Assembly (NCBI RefSeq): GCF_002116905.1
Contig: NZ_CP015118.1
Coordinates: forward strand, 3,100,001-3,164,000
Source of the DNA: Piscinibacter gummiphilus
GTDB taxonomy: Bacteria; Pseudomonadota; Gammaproteobacteria; Burkholderiales; Burkholderiaceae_C
Direction: 5' to 3'
Length of the DNA: 64,000 nt
Position numbers and translations under genes: made by a program
Notes under the pieces: model-generated
The model's input: the letters and a program-made list of their open reading frames with translations, nothing else
Told to the model about the DNA's origin: nothing
Databases searched by the model: none
Shown here: positions 9,510-18,709 of the stretch, piece after piece
Numbering within the stretch: the stretch's first letter is position 1
How the letters are laid out: every line of letters begins with the position of its first letter

Positions 9510-11930
9510 ATGCAATTTCCCGAATCCTGGTTGCGCGAGTTCTGCAACCCTCCGCTGTCGACGCAGGCGCTGGCCGACACCCTGACCATGGCCGGCATGG
9601 AGGTGGAGGAACTCCGCCCCGTGGCCCCGCCGTTCAGCCACGTCGTGGTGGGCGAGGTGCTCCACGTCGAGCGCCACCCGAATGCCGACCGCCTCAACGT
9701 GTGCCAGGTCAAGGTCGGCCCGGACACCGTGCTGAACATCGTCTGCGGCGCACCCAACGTGGCCGTGGGCATCAAGGTGCCGTGCGCGCTCGTGGGCGCC
9801 GAACTGCCGCCGGCGGAGGAGGGTGGTGCACCCTTCGTCATCAAGCTCGGCAAGCTGCGGGGCGTGGAGAGCCAGGGCATGCTGTGCTCGGCCAAGGAAC
9901 TCAAGCTGTCCGACGAATCGTCGGGCCTGCTGATCCTCGGCGAAGACGCTTTGGTCGGCAACTCCATCCGCGACCACCTGCGCCTCGACGACACGCTGTT
10001 CACGCTCAAGCTCACGCCGAACCTCGGGCACTGCCTGAGCGTGGCGGGCATCGCCCGTGAACTGTCGGCGCTCACCGGCACGCCGTTCACGCGTCCCGCG
10101 GCGCCGGCCGCCAAGGTCTCGCAGGCCGACAAGCTGCCCGTGAAGGTGGTCGACAGCGACCTGTGCGGCCGCTTCTCGGGCCGCATCATCAAGAACGTGA
10201 ACACGAAGGCGAAGACGCCGGCGTGGATGGTCGACCGCCTTGCGCGCTGCGGCCAGCGTTCGGTCACCGCGCTCGTCGACATCTCGAACTACGTGATGTT
10301 CGAGGCCGGTCAGCCCAGCCACATCTTCGACCTCGACAAGATCCACGGCGGCCTGACGGTGCGCTGGGGCCGCGACGGCGAGACGCTCAAGCTGCTCAAC
10401 GGCAACACCGTCACGCTCGACACGAAGACCGGCGTGATCGCCGACGACCACGCCGTCGAATCGCTCGCCGGCATCATGGGCGGCGACGCCACGGCCGTGT
10501 CCGACGACACCCGCAACGTCTACGTCGAGGCCGCCTTCTGGTGGCCCGAGGCCGTGGCCGGCCGCGCGCGCAAGTACAACTTCAGCACCGACGCCAGCCA
10601 CCGCTACGAGCGCGGCGTCGACGCTTCCCGCACGCTCGACCAGGTCGAGCGCGTGACGCAGCTCATCCTCGACATCTGCGGCGGCGAAGCCTGCCCGCTC
10701 GACGACCAGTCGCCGAACGTGCCCGTGCGCCAGCCGGTCGAGCTGCGCATCGCGCGCGCCTCGAAGGTCATCGGCATGCCGGTGACGCAGGACCAGTGCA
10801 CGAAGATCCTCGAAGGCCTCGGCCTGTCGGTCGCCGTGAAGTCCGAAGGCGTCCTGAGCGTCACGCCGCCCGCCTGGCGTTTCGACGTGACCCTCGAGGA
10901 AGACCTGATCGAGGAAGTGGTGCGGGTCATCGGCTACGAGAACCTGCCCGGCACGCCGCCGCTCGCGCCGGTCACGGCCCGCGTGCGCCCCGAAGCGCGC
11001 CGCGGCCTGCATGCCGTGCGCCGCGCCATCGCCGCGCGCGACTACTTCGAGACCATCAACTTCAGCTTCGTCGAAGAGCGCTTCGAGCACGAGCTGGCCG
11101 GCAACACCGATCCCATCAAGGTGCTGAACCCCATCGCCAGCCAGCTGTCGGTGATGCGCTCCTCCCTGTTCGGCAGCCTGATCGGCGTGCTGCGGCACAA
11201 CCTCTCGCGCAAGGCCTCGCGTGTGCGCCTGTTCGAGGTGGGCCGTGTGTTCCGCCGCGATGCGTCGGTGACGTCGTCGCTCGCCACGGTCGCCGGCATC
11301 GACCAGCCGATGCGCGTGGGTGGTCTCGCCTACGGCCCGGCGGATGCCGTGCAGTGGTCCGTGAAGGACCGCGCCGTCGACTTCTTCGACGTGAAGGGCG
11401 ACATCGAGGCGCTCTTCGCGCCCCGCGTGGCCACGTTCGTGGCGGCCGAACACCCGGCGCTGCACCCGGGCCGTTCGGCGCGCATCCAGGTCGACGGCCG
11501 CGACGTGGGGTTCGTGGGTGAACTGCACCCGCGCTGGCGCCAGGCCTACGAACTGCCCGGCGCGCCGGTGCTGTTCGAAGTCGACGCCGAGGCGCTCGTC
11601 CAGCGCGACGTGCCGGTGGCCACACCGGTGCAACGCCAGCAGTCCGCGTGGCGCGACATCGCCGTCATCGTCGGCGAACACGTCACCCACGACGCGCTGA
11701 TCGACGCCATCGTCTCCGCCGACCGGGCGCTCGTGCGCTCGGCCAAGCTGTTCGACATCTACAAGCCGGCCGCAGCCAGCGCCGACCTGGCCGCTGGTGA
11801 ACGCAGCCTGGCGGTGCGGCTCGAGCTGCTCGACGACACCACCACCCTCACCGACGAACGCATCGAGGCAGGCGTCGCGGCGGTGCTGGCGGCCCTGGCG
11901 GCCCGCCTGGGCGCGCGCCTGCGCGGATGA
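9510..11930 (+). CDS. pheT: phenylalanine--tRNA ligase beta subunit
   Basis: The 806-residue beta subunit provides tRNA recognition and editing. Domains in order: EMAP-type tRNA-binding domain (about 40-150, with VCQVKVG and NIVCGAPNV), B3/B4 editing domain (about 210-390), B5 domain (about 400-475), the degenerate class II core (about 480-680) and the ferredoxin-like anticodon-binding domain at the C-terminus (about 705-800, with SAWRDIAVIV). GAGACAGGA precedes the ATG. Full length with no disruption. ihfA follows after 17 bases, the usual order in proteobacteria. Confidence 0.97.
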   Translation: MQFPESWLREFCNPPLSTQALADTLTMAGMEVEELRPVAPPFSHVVVGEVLHVERHPNADRLNVCQVKVGPDTVLNIVCGAPNVAVGIKVPCALVGAELPPAEEGGAPFVIKLGKLRGVESQGMLCSAKELKLSDESSGLLILGEDALVGNSIRDHLRLDDTLFTLKLTPNLGHCLSVAGIARELSALTGTPFTRPAAPAAKVSQADKLPVKVVDSDLCGRFSGRIIKNVNTKAKTPAWMVDRLARCGQRSVTALVDISNYVMFEAGQPSHIFDLDKIHGGLTVRWGRDGETLKLLNGNTVTLDTKTGVIADDHAVESLAGIMGGDATAVSDDTRNVYVEAAFWWPEAVAGRARKYNFSTDASHRYERGVDASRTLDQVERVTQLILDICGGEACPLDDQSPNVPVRQPVELRIARASKVIGMPVTQDQCTKILEGLGLSVAVKSEGVLSVTPPAWRFDVTLEEDLIEEVVRVIGYENLPGTPPLAPVTARVRPEARRGLHAVRRAIAARDYFETINFSFVEERFEHELAGNTDPIKVLNPIASQLSVMRSSLFGSLIGVLRHNLSRKASRVRLFEVGRVFRRDASVTSSLATVAGIDQPMRVGGLAYGPADAVQWSVKDRAVDFFDVKGDIEALFAPRVATFVAAEHPALHPGRSARIQVDGRDVGFVGELHPRWRQAYELPGAPVLFEVDAEALVQRDVPVATPVQRQQSAWRDIAVIVGEHVTHDALIDAIVSADRALVRSAKLFDIYKPAAASADLAAGERSLAVRLELLDDTTTLTDERIEAGVAAVLAALAARLGARLRG

Positions 11931-11947
11931 CCTGAGCGAAAGACACC

Positions 11948-12331
11948 ATGACGACCTTGCCTCCCGACCTGCCCCCCGATCAACCGCCGCCCGAGCGGCT
12001 GATGCTGCCCACGCTCGAGACGCCCACGCTCACGAAGGCCGAGCTGGCCGAACTGCTGTTCGAGCGCCTGGGCCTCAACAAGCGCGAGTCCAAGGACATG
12101 GTCGAGGCGTTCTTCGACATCATCCACGGGACGCTGGTGAAGGGCGACGACGTCAAGATGTCCGGCTTCGGCAACTTCAACATCCGCCGCAAGGCGCCGC
12201 GTCCGGGGCGCAATCCCCGGACTGGGGAGTCCATCCCGATCAAGGCCAGAAATGTTGTTACTTTTCACGCAAGTCACAAATTGAAAGGTGTTGTGCAAGG
12301 CGACATCCCCGTCGGGGAGGACTTCGAGTAA
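11948..12331 (+). CDS. ihfA: integration host factor subunit alpha
   Basis: DNA-bending architectural protein that acts as a heterodimer with IhfB. The HU/IHF fold spans residues about 28-120, with LTKAELAELLFERLGL, the beta-arm segment FNIRRKAPRPGRNPRTGE including the Pro that intercalates in DNA, and VVTFHASHKLK. At 127 residues it is longer than the usual 100 because of a Pro-rich N-terminal extension of about 25 residues. An ATG at 12001 (MLPTLE) would remove most of it. Position directly after pheT is the classical one. Confidence 0.94.
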   Translation: MTTLPPDLPPDQPPPERLMLPTLETPTLTKAELAELLFERLGLNKRESKDMVEAFFDIIHGTLVKGDDVKMSGFGNFNIRRKAPRPGRNPRTGESIPIKARNVVTFHASHKLKGVVQGDIPVGEDFE

Positions 12332-12366
12332 AGTCTTAGCTTTCGGCCTCGATCTCATTGATTTCA

Positions 12367-12810
12367 ATGGAGAAAGCGCTTCCCGCCATTCCAGCCAAAC
12401 GTTACTTCACCATTGGTGAGGTGAGCGATTTGTGCGGCGTGAAGCCGTATGTGCTCCGGTACTGGGAGCAGGAGTTCACGCAGCTCAAGCCGATGAAGCG
12501 CCGGGGCAACCGGCGCTACTACCAGCACCACGAGGTGCTGCTCATCCGGCGCATCCGCGAGCTGCTGTACGAACAGGGCTTCACCATCAGCGGCGCCCGC
12601 AACCGGCTCACCGAGCTGGTCCATGCACGCGGCGGTGCCACGCCACCGGTCGTCGAGGAACCTCACGACGACAGCGAACTGCCCGAGCCTTCATCCTTCG
12701 GCCCCGATGCCGAGGTGCCCGAGGCATTGCCCGAACCCGATACCAGCGAACTCACCACCGAACAGCTGCGCAGCGAACTGCTGTCCATCCGGTCGTTGCT
12801 GAGTTTCTGA
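12367..12810 (+). CDS. MerR family transcriptional regulator
   Basis: A 147-residue MerR-type DNA-binding protein. The winged helix-turn-helix is at residues about 10-80 (YFTIGEVSDLCGVKPYVLRYWEQEF, then RRYYQHHEVLLIRRIRELLYEQGFT). The C-terminal part is short, acidic and lacks conserved metal-binding cysteines, so no metal sensing is implied. A homologue sits directly after ihfA in many betaproteobacteria, which supports orthology but does not reveal its targets. TTG 12358 is an alternative start three codons upstream; neither start has a clear ribosome binding site. Confidence 0.88.
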   Translation: MEKALPAIPAKRYFTIGEVSDLCGVKPYVLRYWEQEFTQLKPMKRRGNRRYYQHHEVLLIRRIRELLYEQGFTISGARNRLTELVHARGGATPPVVEEPHDDSELPEPSSFGPDAEVPEALPEPDTSELTTEQLRSELLSIRSLLSF

Positions 12811-12851
12811 CAGTCATCGAAACGGCACATCGAAATACCGCACGATCAGTG

Positions 12852-12880
12852 CTCACAATCTCGAAGTTTCCGGATATACT
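12852..12880 (+). promoter_or_regulatory. candidate promoter of tRNA-Pro
   Basis: TATACT at 12875-12880 lies 12 bases before the tRNA and is preceded by CTCACA at 12852-12857 with a 17-base spacer. The surrounding 40 bases are AT-rich compared with the flanks. Confidence 0.4.
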
Positions 12881-12891
12881 AGTGGGCTCAG

Positions 12892-12969
<78 letters not shown>

Positions 12970-12976
12970 TTTATTC

Positions 12977-13013
12977 AAAGGGCCAGTTCTCACAAGGAAC
13001 TGGCCCTTTTGTA
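12977..13013 (+). terminator. intrinsic terminator after tRNA-Pro
   Basis: A perfect 13-bp stem pairs positions 12977-12989 (AAAGGGCCAGTTC) with 12997-13009 and ends in a TTTTG run. It lies 7 bases after the tRNA and is one of the strongest terminators in the window. Confidence 0.92.
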
Positions 13014-13035
13014 TTTCCGGACCGCGAATCTCGCC

Positions 13036-13345
13036 GATCAGCGGGCCGGGTCGACCCCGGCCAGCCTCAACGTCGAGACGAGCATGCGGTCCAGGCTGTC
13101 GACGGCCTTGGAACTGCGCGAGGCCTGGCTGCGGTACACCGCCACCTGCATCGGCGCCATCGGCCCCAGTCCGTGCGCTTCGCCCAGCACCTCGACTTGC
13201 GCGGGCGCGCTGCATTGGGTGAGGGCGGCGACCGCGAGGCCGCTTTCCACGGCCGCCACCTGGCCGGCGAGGCTGCAGCTGCTGCAAGACCACCTTGCAG
13301 GGGCGCCCCTGCTGCGCGAGCGAGTCGATCGCGCTGCGCCGGCCG
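13036..13345 (-). pseudogene. LysR-type regulator remnant (C-terminal part, frameshifted)
   Basis: Reading the minus strand, an upstream frame gives SAIDSLAQQGRPCKVVLQQL. After a one-base shift near 13278-13282 another frame continues as LAGQVAAVESGLAVAALTQC and then to VSTLRLAGVDPAR and a stop at 13036. Together they match the end of the effector-binding domain of a LysR-type regulator. The helix-turn-helix and the rest of the N-terminus are missing. The upstream limit is approximate. Next to it, in divergent orientation, lies an EamA transporter remnant, so a regulator-transporter pair has probably decayed here. Confidence 0.6.
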
Positions 13346-13384
13346 AGTCGCAGCTGAGCTGGATCTCCTCGGCGCCGTGGCCCC

Positions 13385-13613
13385 ATGCTCATGATCGCGG
13401 CGCGATCGATCGGCGCGAGTCTGCTGCTGGCCGCGCTGATGTGGTGGCGGGGCGAGACCCCGACGCGCCACCGCGGGCGGGCGCGGTGGCCGGTGCCCTC
13501 TTCGGGCTCGAGAACCTGCTGGTGGCCGAGGCCCTTCGGCTCACGCTGGCCTCGCACGTGATCGTGTTCCTCTACGCCGCACCGCTCTTCGCCGCGCTGG
13601 GCCTGCACGCTTG
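13385..13613 (+). pseudogene. EamA/DMT-family transporter remnant, frameshifted
   Basis: Two short plus-strand frames join to resemble part of a drug/metabolite transporter. The first begins MLMIAARSIGASLLLAALMWW (13385 on). A frame change near 13470 leads to GAVAGALFGLENLLVAEALRL and then HVIVFLYAAPLFAALGLH, after which similarity stops next to the alcohol dehydrogenase stop codon. Only about two or three of the ten membrane helices remain, so it cannot be functional. It faces away from the LysR remnant. Confidence 0.5.
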
Positions 13614-13628
13614 CGGGGCCGGGGGCCC

Positions 13629-14753
13629 TCAGAAGAGGATGACGTCGCGCATCGCCAGGCCCGTGGCGAGCCGGTCGAGGCCCCGGTTGATGTCGTCGAG
13701 CCGCAGCACCTCGCCCATCAGGCGGTTCACCGGCAGGCGGCCGTTGCGGTACATCGCGATGTAGCGGGGGATGTCGCGCGAGGGCACCGCGGAGCCGATG
13801 TAGCTGCCGCGCAGCGTGCGTTCCTCGCCGACCATCTGCACCGGGGAGAACGAGAACCGCTTCTCGGGGTTGGGCAGGCCGGCCGTGACGGTGCTGCCGC
13901 CGCGCCGGGTGATGGCCCAGGCCGTGTCCATCGCGGGGATGGCGCCGGCCATCTCGAACGCGAAATCCACGCCGCCCTTCGTGAACTCGCGCACCTGCGC
14001 CACCACGTCGGGGCTGCGGGCGTTGAACGTGGCGGTGGCGCCGAGGTCCTTCGCGAGCGCGAGCTTCTCGTCGCTGAGGTCGATGGCGACCACGTCGCGC
14101 GCGCCGGCTGCGACCGCGGCCAGCAGTGCCGAGAAGCCGACTCCGCCCAGGCCGATCACCGCGGCCGTGGTGCCGGCCCGCACTTGCGCCGTGTTGAACA
14201 CCGCGCCCACGCCGGTCAGCACGGCACAACCGAAGAGGGCGGCCTCGGCGGGCGGCAGGTCCTTGTCGATCTTGACGCAAGAGCGGCGCGACACGATGCA
14301 TTCCTCGGCGAAGCAGGACACGCCCACGTGGTGGTTCACCAGTTCGCCATTCAGCCGGATGCGGCGGGTACCGCCGAGCAGCGTGCCCGCGCCGTTGCTG
14401 GCGGCGCCGGGTTCGCACAGGGCAGGGCGGCCTTCGGCACAGGGCAGGCAGCCGCCGCAGCTGGGCATGAAGACCATCGCGACACGGTCGCCGGGCGCGA
14501 GGTCGGTGACCCCGGCGCCCACCTCAAGCACCTCCCCGGCGGACTCGTGGCCGATCACCATGGGAAGCGGCCGCGGCCGGTCGCCGTTGATCACGGAGAG
14601 GTCGGAGTGGCACAGGCCGGCGGCGAGCACCTTCACGCGCACCTCACCATGGCCCGGTGGATCGAGTTCGACGTCACGGATGACGAGGGGGCGGCTCTCG
14701 GCGTACGGGGCGGGCAGGCCCATCTGTTCCAGCACGGCGGCGCGAATGGTCAT
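13629..14753 (-). CDS. zinc-dependent alcohol dehydrogenase (MDR superfamily)
   Basis: A 374-residue medium-chain NAD(P)-dependent dehydrogenase. Catalytic zinc ligands are visible in GLCHSD (Cys48) and GHE (His69-Glu70). The four structural-zinc cysteines are at 99, 102, 105 and 113 with classical spacing. The nucleotide-binding loop GLGGVG lies in the Rossmann domain (about 195-200) with an acidic residue after the second strand (AIDLS), favouring NAD. Full length. AGGAG precedes the ATG. It lies 58 bases downstream of the MFS gene on the same strand, suggesting one operon for uptake and oxidation of a compound I cannot name. Confidence 0.88.
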   Translation of the reverse strand: MTIRAAVLEQMGLPAPYAESRPLVIRDVELDPPGHGEVRVKVLAAGLCHSDLSVINGDRPRPLPMVIGHESAGEVLEVGAGVTDLAPGDRVAMVFMPSCGGCLPCAEGRPALCEPGAASNGAGTLLGGTRRIRLNGELVNHHVGVSCFAEECIVSRRSCVKIDKDLPPAEAALFGCAVLTGVGAVFNTAQVRAGTTAAVIGLGGVGFSALLAAVAAGARDVVAIDLSDEKLALAKDLGATATFNARSPDVVAQVREFTKGGVDFAFEMAGAIPAMDTAWAITRRGGSTVTAGLPNPEKRFSFSPVQMVGEERTLRGSYIGSAVPSRDIPRYIAMYRNGRLPVNRLMGEVLRLDDINRGLDRLATGLAMRDVILF

Positions 14754-14811
14754 GGAGTCTCCTGGTGTGGTTTGCCGGAGTATGGCGCAGCGCGTCCGGT
14801 GTGCGGTCCCG

Positions 14812-16107
14812 TCACGCCTGTTTCGCGGCGAGCACCACCGGGTCGCGCTGCCGTCCCCGGATCAGCAGCACGGCCGTTGCGGCGAGCAGGCAGGCGGCCC
14901 CCGCGGCGTACACCGCCGGGTCGTACGACGCGAGGATCGAGCGCGACAGGCCCGCGCCGTACGTGGCGGTGGCGGCGCCGAGCTGGTGGGCGGCGAAGAC
15001 CCAGCCGAAGACCACGCTCGCGCGTTCGGGGCCGAACTCCGCGGCCGCCAGCTTCACGGTGGGCGGCACCGTCGCGATCCAGTCGAGGCCGTAGAACATC
15101 GCGAACAGCGAGAGGCCCATCAGCGTGAAGTCCGAGTGCGGCAGCCAGAAGAGGGAGAGGCCGCGCAGGCCGTAGTACCAGAACAGCAGCTTGCGGTTGT
15201 CGAAACGGTCCGACAGGTAGCCGGACAGGGTGGTGCCGACCAGGTCGAAGATGCCCATCATCGACAGCACGGACGCGGCGGGCACGGGTCCGAGCCCGCG
15301 GTCTGCGCACAGCGAGATGAAGTGCGTCTGCACGAGGCCGTTCGTGCTCAGGCCGCAGATGAAGAACGTGCCGGCAAGCACCCAGAAGGTCGGCACGCGG
15401 GCGGCGCTGGCGAGCGTGCGGAAGGGCAAGGCCCAGTCCGGTCGCGGTGCGGACGGGGCGGGCGGTGCGTCGGGGGCGGCGCCGTACGGGGCGAGGCCCA
15501 GCGCGGCCGGCGTGTCGCGCATGAACAGCAGCACGAGCACCAGCACCAGGACCGACGCGGCGACGACCGGCACGAGGGCCCAGCGCCAGCCGTACTGTTC
15601 GATGAGCCACGCGGCCAGCGGCAGGAACACCAGCTGGCCCGTCGCGCTGCTGCCGGCCAGCAGGCCCATCACGAGGCCCTTGCGCTGCACGAACCAGCGG
15701 TTGGCGACCATCGCGCCCAGCACCATGGCCGTGAGGCCCGTGCCGATGCCGAGCGTGAGGCCCCACAGCGCGAACGCCTGGCCGAGGCTGTGCATGAACT
15801 GGCCGAGGAGCAGCGACGTGGCGATCACGCCTGCGGCGAGCGCGACGACACGCGAGACGCCGTAGCGCATCAGCACCACGGCTGCGAAGGGGCCGAGCAG
15901 GCCGTACAGCGCGAAGCGCACGGCGAAGATGGACGACAGCTCGGTGGTGCTCCACCCGAACTCGCGGGACAGCGGCTGCATCAGGGCACCGGGCAGTCCC
16001 AGCGCGGCGGAGGTCACCAGCATCGCGAGGAACGTGATGGCGGCGATGGCCCAGGCGTAGTGGATGCCCCGGCGTTGGAGGAAGGCGGAGAGGCGGACGG
16101 CTAACAT
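14812..16107 (-). CDS. MFS transporter
   Basis: A 431-residue inner-membrane transporter of the major facilitator superfamily with about 12 hydrophobic helices arranged as two halves around a hydrophilic central loop (about residues 205-230, Pro/Ala-rich). The motif between helices 2 and 3 is partly kept (MRYGVSRVV), and the second-half counterpart reads YLSDRFDNRK. The sequence type (HYAWAIAAITFLAMLV at the N-terminus) resembles monocarboxylate/OFA-like MFS proteins. It is transcribed divergently from the TetR gene with a shared 125-base region holding a palindrome, so TetR control is likely. Substrate unknown. Confidence 0.85.
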   Translation of the reverse strand: MLAVRLSAFLQRRGIHYAWAIAAITFLAMLVTSAALGLPGALMQPLSREFGWSTTELSSIFAVRFALYGLLGPFAAVVLMRYGVSRVVALAAGVIATSLLLGQFMHSLGQAFALWGLTLGIGTGLTAMVLGAMVANRWFVQRKGLVMGLLAGSSATGQLVFLPLAAWLIEQYGWRWALVPVVAASVLVLVLVLLFMRDTPAALGLAPYGAAPDAPPAPSAPRPDWALPFRTLASAARVPTFWVLAGTFFICGLSTNGLVQTHFISLCADRGLGPVPAASVLSMMGIFDLVGTTLSGYLSDRFDNRKLLFWYYGLRGLSLFWLPHSDFTLMGLSLFAMFYGLDWIATVPPTVKLAAAEFGPERASVVFGWVFAAHQLGAATATYGAGLSRSILASYDPAVYAAGAACLLAATAVLLIRGRQRDPVVLAAKQA

Positions 16108-16189
16108 GTTCGAGCGTCTTTCAGGAAGGGCTTGGCGGCCCGGAAGACAGGTGCCAGCAGGGGCTTGTTGGCATCGGCGAAGGCATCAA

Positions 16190-16207
16190 TGATAATGATC
16201 GCAATCA
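16190..16207. promoter_or_regulatory. candidate TetR operator between MFS and tetR
   Basis: The 18-bp sequence TGATAATGATCGCAATCA is an imperfect palindrome of form TGATnnnGATCnnnATCA (12 of 18 positions symmetric). It lies in the shared divergent promoter region, 25 bases before the tetR start. Confidence 0.4.
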
Positions 16208-16232
16208 AAAACTGTCAACGGAATCCCGCACG

Positions 16233-16829
16233 ATGAAAGTCACGAAGGAACAGTCCCAGCAGAATCGCCAGGCGCTGCTGGACGCAGCGGCCGTGATGTT
16301 CAAGCAGCACGGCATCGACGGCGTGGGTGTGGCCGACGTGTGCCGCCAGGCGGGGCTGACGCACGGGGCGCTCTACAAGCACTTCACGGACAAGCAGGAC
16401 CTCGCGGCCCAGGCCTTCGGCCAGGCGTTCCGCACGGGCCATGCCCGCATGGGCACGACCGAAGGCGGCGAAGCCCCGTCGCTGGCGCGGTACCTCGACG
16501 CCTACCTGAGCCGGCGCACGCGCGATGACCTGACGCTGGGGTGCCCGCTGGTCTCCACCGCATGCGAAACCGCGCGCCAGGGGGCGCAGGTCAGCCAGGG
16601 GTTCACGGATGCGTTCGTGGCGCTGCGTGCCGGCATCCGCGACACGCTGCCCGACGACGAGCGGCAGATCGACCGGGACGCGGTGGCGAGCCTGGTGGTG
16701 GCCGCGCTGATGGGCGCGATGGCGATCTCCCGTGGGGTGGCGAAGACAGACCGGGCGCTGGCCGACGAAGTGCTCGGCCACGTGCACCAGGTGTTGGGGA
16801 GCCTGTCGGTGCCGCCGAAGGCGCCCTGA
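16233..16829 (+). CDS. TetR/AcrR family transcriptional regulator
   Basis: A 198-residue repressor-type regulator. The N-terminal helix-turn-helix spans about residues 10-55 (QALLDAAAVMF, then VADVCRQAGLTHGALYKHF). The C-terminal ligand domain contains the TLGCPLVSTACE segment common in TetR regulators of the YxaF/LmrA-like C-terminal type. It is divergent from the MFS transporter and very likely controls it and the alcohol dehydrogenase. Its stop lies 3 bases from the stop of the convergent ClC gene. Confidence 0.88.
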   Translation: MKVTKEQSQQNRQALLDAAAVMFKQHGIDGVGVADVCRQAGLTHGALYKHFTDKQDLAAQAFGQAFRTGHARMGTTEGGEAPSLARYLDAYLSRRTRDDLTLGCPLVSTACETARQGAQVSQGFTDAFVALRAGIRDTLPDDERQIDRDAVASLVVAALMGAMAISRGVAKTDRALADEVLGHVHQVLGSLSVPPKAP

Positions 16830-16832
16830 CGT

Positions 16833-18638
16833 TCAGCGCCGGCGCCAGCGCAACGGCCGTTCGCGTACGACTTCCTCGTCGTGCAGGCCCTGCGCGGGCT
16901 TCACGAGGTCGCTGCGGCTCACGAGGCCCACGAGGCGGCGGTCCACCGGGTCGTCCACCACCGCGAGCCGTTCGATGTCCAGCGCGGCCATGCGCAGCGC
17001 GACGCTGCGGCACGTGTCCTCGGGCAACGCGACCGGCGCGTCGGCCGACGCGAAGAGGTCGCCCGCGGGCGTGTCCGGCGGGCCGCCGAGATGGGCGCGG
17101 TCGACGAGACCCACAAAAACGCCGTCGGCCCGCACCACGGGGAAGGCCCGGTGCCGCTGGGCGGGACCGAACCAGCGCGCGGCCACGTCGCGCAGCGGTG
17201 TCTCGGCGGGCACGCAGTCGGGCGACCGGGTCATCACGTCCCCCACGTGCGCGCGCTCCTGCGGGTCCACGCCGTACTCGCGGTAGACATGTCGGCCGCG
17301 GCGTGCGATGCGCTCGGTCATGATCGAACGCGGCATCAGCAGGACGCTGACGCCCTGTGACACAGCGCAGGCGAGCAGCAGCGGCAGCAGGGCGTTGCCG
17401 TCGCCCGTGAGGCCGAACGCGAACGCGGTCGCCGTGAGGGGCGCACCGAGCACGCCGGCCAGCACCGCGGCCATGCACACGAGCGGCCACAGCGACGCAT
17501 CGCCGCCAGGGAGCACGAGCGACAGCACGAGACCGAGCCCGGCGCCGATCATCAGCAGCGGCGCGAGCACGCCGCCCGAGGTGCCGGAACCGAGCGCGAC
17601 GACCCAGATCACCGCCTTCGCGGCGAGCAGCGCGAGCGCCGCGTCGACGAGCAGGCGGTGGTTCAGCAGGTCCGCGATCACGTCGTAGCCCACGCCGAAC
17701 GCCCGCGGCTGCCACCAGCCGCCGAGGCCTACGACGAGACCGCCGATCGCGGGCCACCACATCCAGTGCACGGGCAGGCGGTGGAACAGGTCCTCGACGG
17801 CGTAGAGCGCGCGGGACATGCCGGCCGACAGCAGCCCTGCGAGCGCGCCCGCCACCCCACACGACAACATCGCGGGCCACGCGACCGGCGCGGTCTGCAG
17901 CGGGAAGAGGGGGCCGGCGTCGAGCAGCAGCGGGCGCGTGAAGCCGGCCACCGCGCACGCGATGGCCACGGGCAGCAGGCTGCGCGGGCGCAGCTCGAAC
18001 AGCAGCAGTTCCACCGCGAGCAGCACGGCCGCGAGCGGCGTGCCGAACACCGCGGTCATGCCCGCCGTGGCGCCGGCCACGAGCAGCGTCTTGCGTTCGG
18101 CGGCCGAGAGGTGCAGCAACTGCCCGAGCAGCGACCCCACCGCACCGCCCGTCATGATGATCGGCCCCTCGGCACCGAACGGGCCGCCCGAGCCGATGAC
18201 GATGCCGGAAGACAACGGCTTGAGCACCGCCACCTTGGGCGACATTCGGCTCTTGCCGAACAGGATGGCCTCGATGGCCTCGGGAATGCCGTGGCCGCGG
18301 ATCTTCTCGGACCCGTACCGCGCCATCAGCCCGACGACGAGGCCGCCGACCACCGGCAGCGCGATCACCCAGAGGCCCAGCGTGTGCTCAGCGGGCGACC
18401 GGTCGGCCACCGAGAGCGTCTGGAAGAAGAACACGTTCGTGAAGAAGCGGATCAGCGTCAGCAGCGTGTAGGCGGCCACGGTGCCGAGCCCGCCCAGCAC
18501 GGCGGCGAGCGCGGCCATGCGCAGCAGGCGGGGCTGGGCCGCGTAGTCGCCCGGTTGGGGCCGGGGCGCGGCACCGGCGTTGACCGGCGCGCGGGCCGAC
18601 CCTAAGCTCTGCAGCCGTTGCGGCAGCGTTGGATTCAT
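16833..18638 (-). CDS. ClC-family chloride channel/transporter with CBS domains
   Basis: A 601-residue inner-membrane protein. The ClC core (about 35-430) has many hydrophobic helices and the selectivity motif GSGGPFGAEGP at 149-159; Glu157 corresponds to the gating glutamate, so proton-coupled exchange is possible. A GHGIPE segment (about 115-120) stands where the Ser-containing GSGIP loop occurs. The C-terminus carries two CBS domains (about 455-590), which in other members bind adenosine nucleotides. ATG 18638 is chosen; an in-frame TTG at 18662 would add eight residues. It is divergent from the marR gene. Confidence 0.88.
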   Translation of the reverse strand: MNPTLPQRLQSLGSARAPVNAGAAPRPQPGDYAAQPRLLRMAALAAVLGGLGTVAAYTLLTLIRFFTNVFFFQTLSVADRSPAEHTLGLWVIALPVVGGLVVGLMARYGSEKIRGHGIPEAIEAILFGKSRMSPKVAVLKPLSSGIVIGSGGPFGAEGPIIMTGGAVGSLLGQLLHLSAAERKTLLVAGATAGMTAVFGTPLAAVLLAVELLLFELRPRSLLPVAIACAVAGFTRPLLLDAGPLFPLQTAPVAWPAMLSCGVAGALAGLLSAGMSRALYAVEDLFHRLPVHWMWWPAIGGLVVGLGGWWQPRAFGVGYDVIADLLNHRLLVDAALALLAAKAVIWVVALGSGTSGGVLAPLLMIGAGLGLVLSLVLPGGDASLWPLVCMAAVLAGVLGAPLTATAFAFGLTGDGNALLPLLLACAVSQGVSVLLMPRSIMTERIARRGRHVYREYGVDPQERAHVGDVMTRSPDCVPAETPLRDVAARWFGPAQRHRAFPVVRADGVFVGLVDRAHLGGPPDTPAGDLFASADAPVALPEDTCRSVALRMAALDIERLAVVDDPVDRRLVGLVSRSDLVKPAQGLHDEEVVRERPLRWRRR

Positions 18639-18709
18639 GAGGCGTTCGTTCTGGACCGACAATCCCGAATTACATCACGGCATGATCTATTGAGGCGCCC
18701 GACCCCTCC

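Noticed and set aside
7617..11690. Very long open frame on the minus strand opposite rpmI-rplT-pheS-pheT
   Set aside because: Composition is His/Arg/Ala-rich noise typical of antisense frames in high-GC DNA, and the plus strand carries certain genes throughout.
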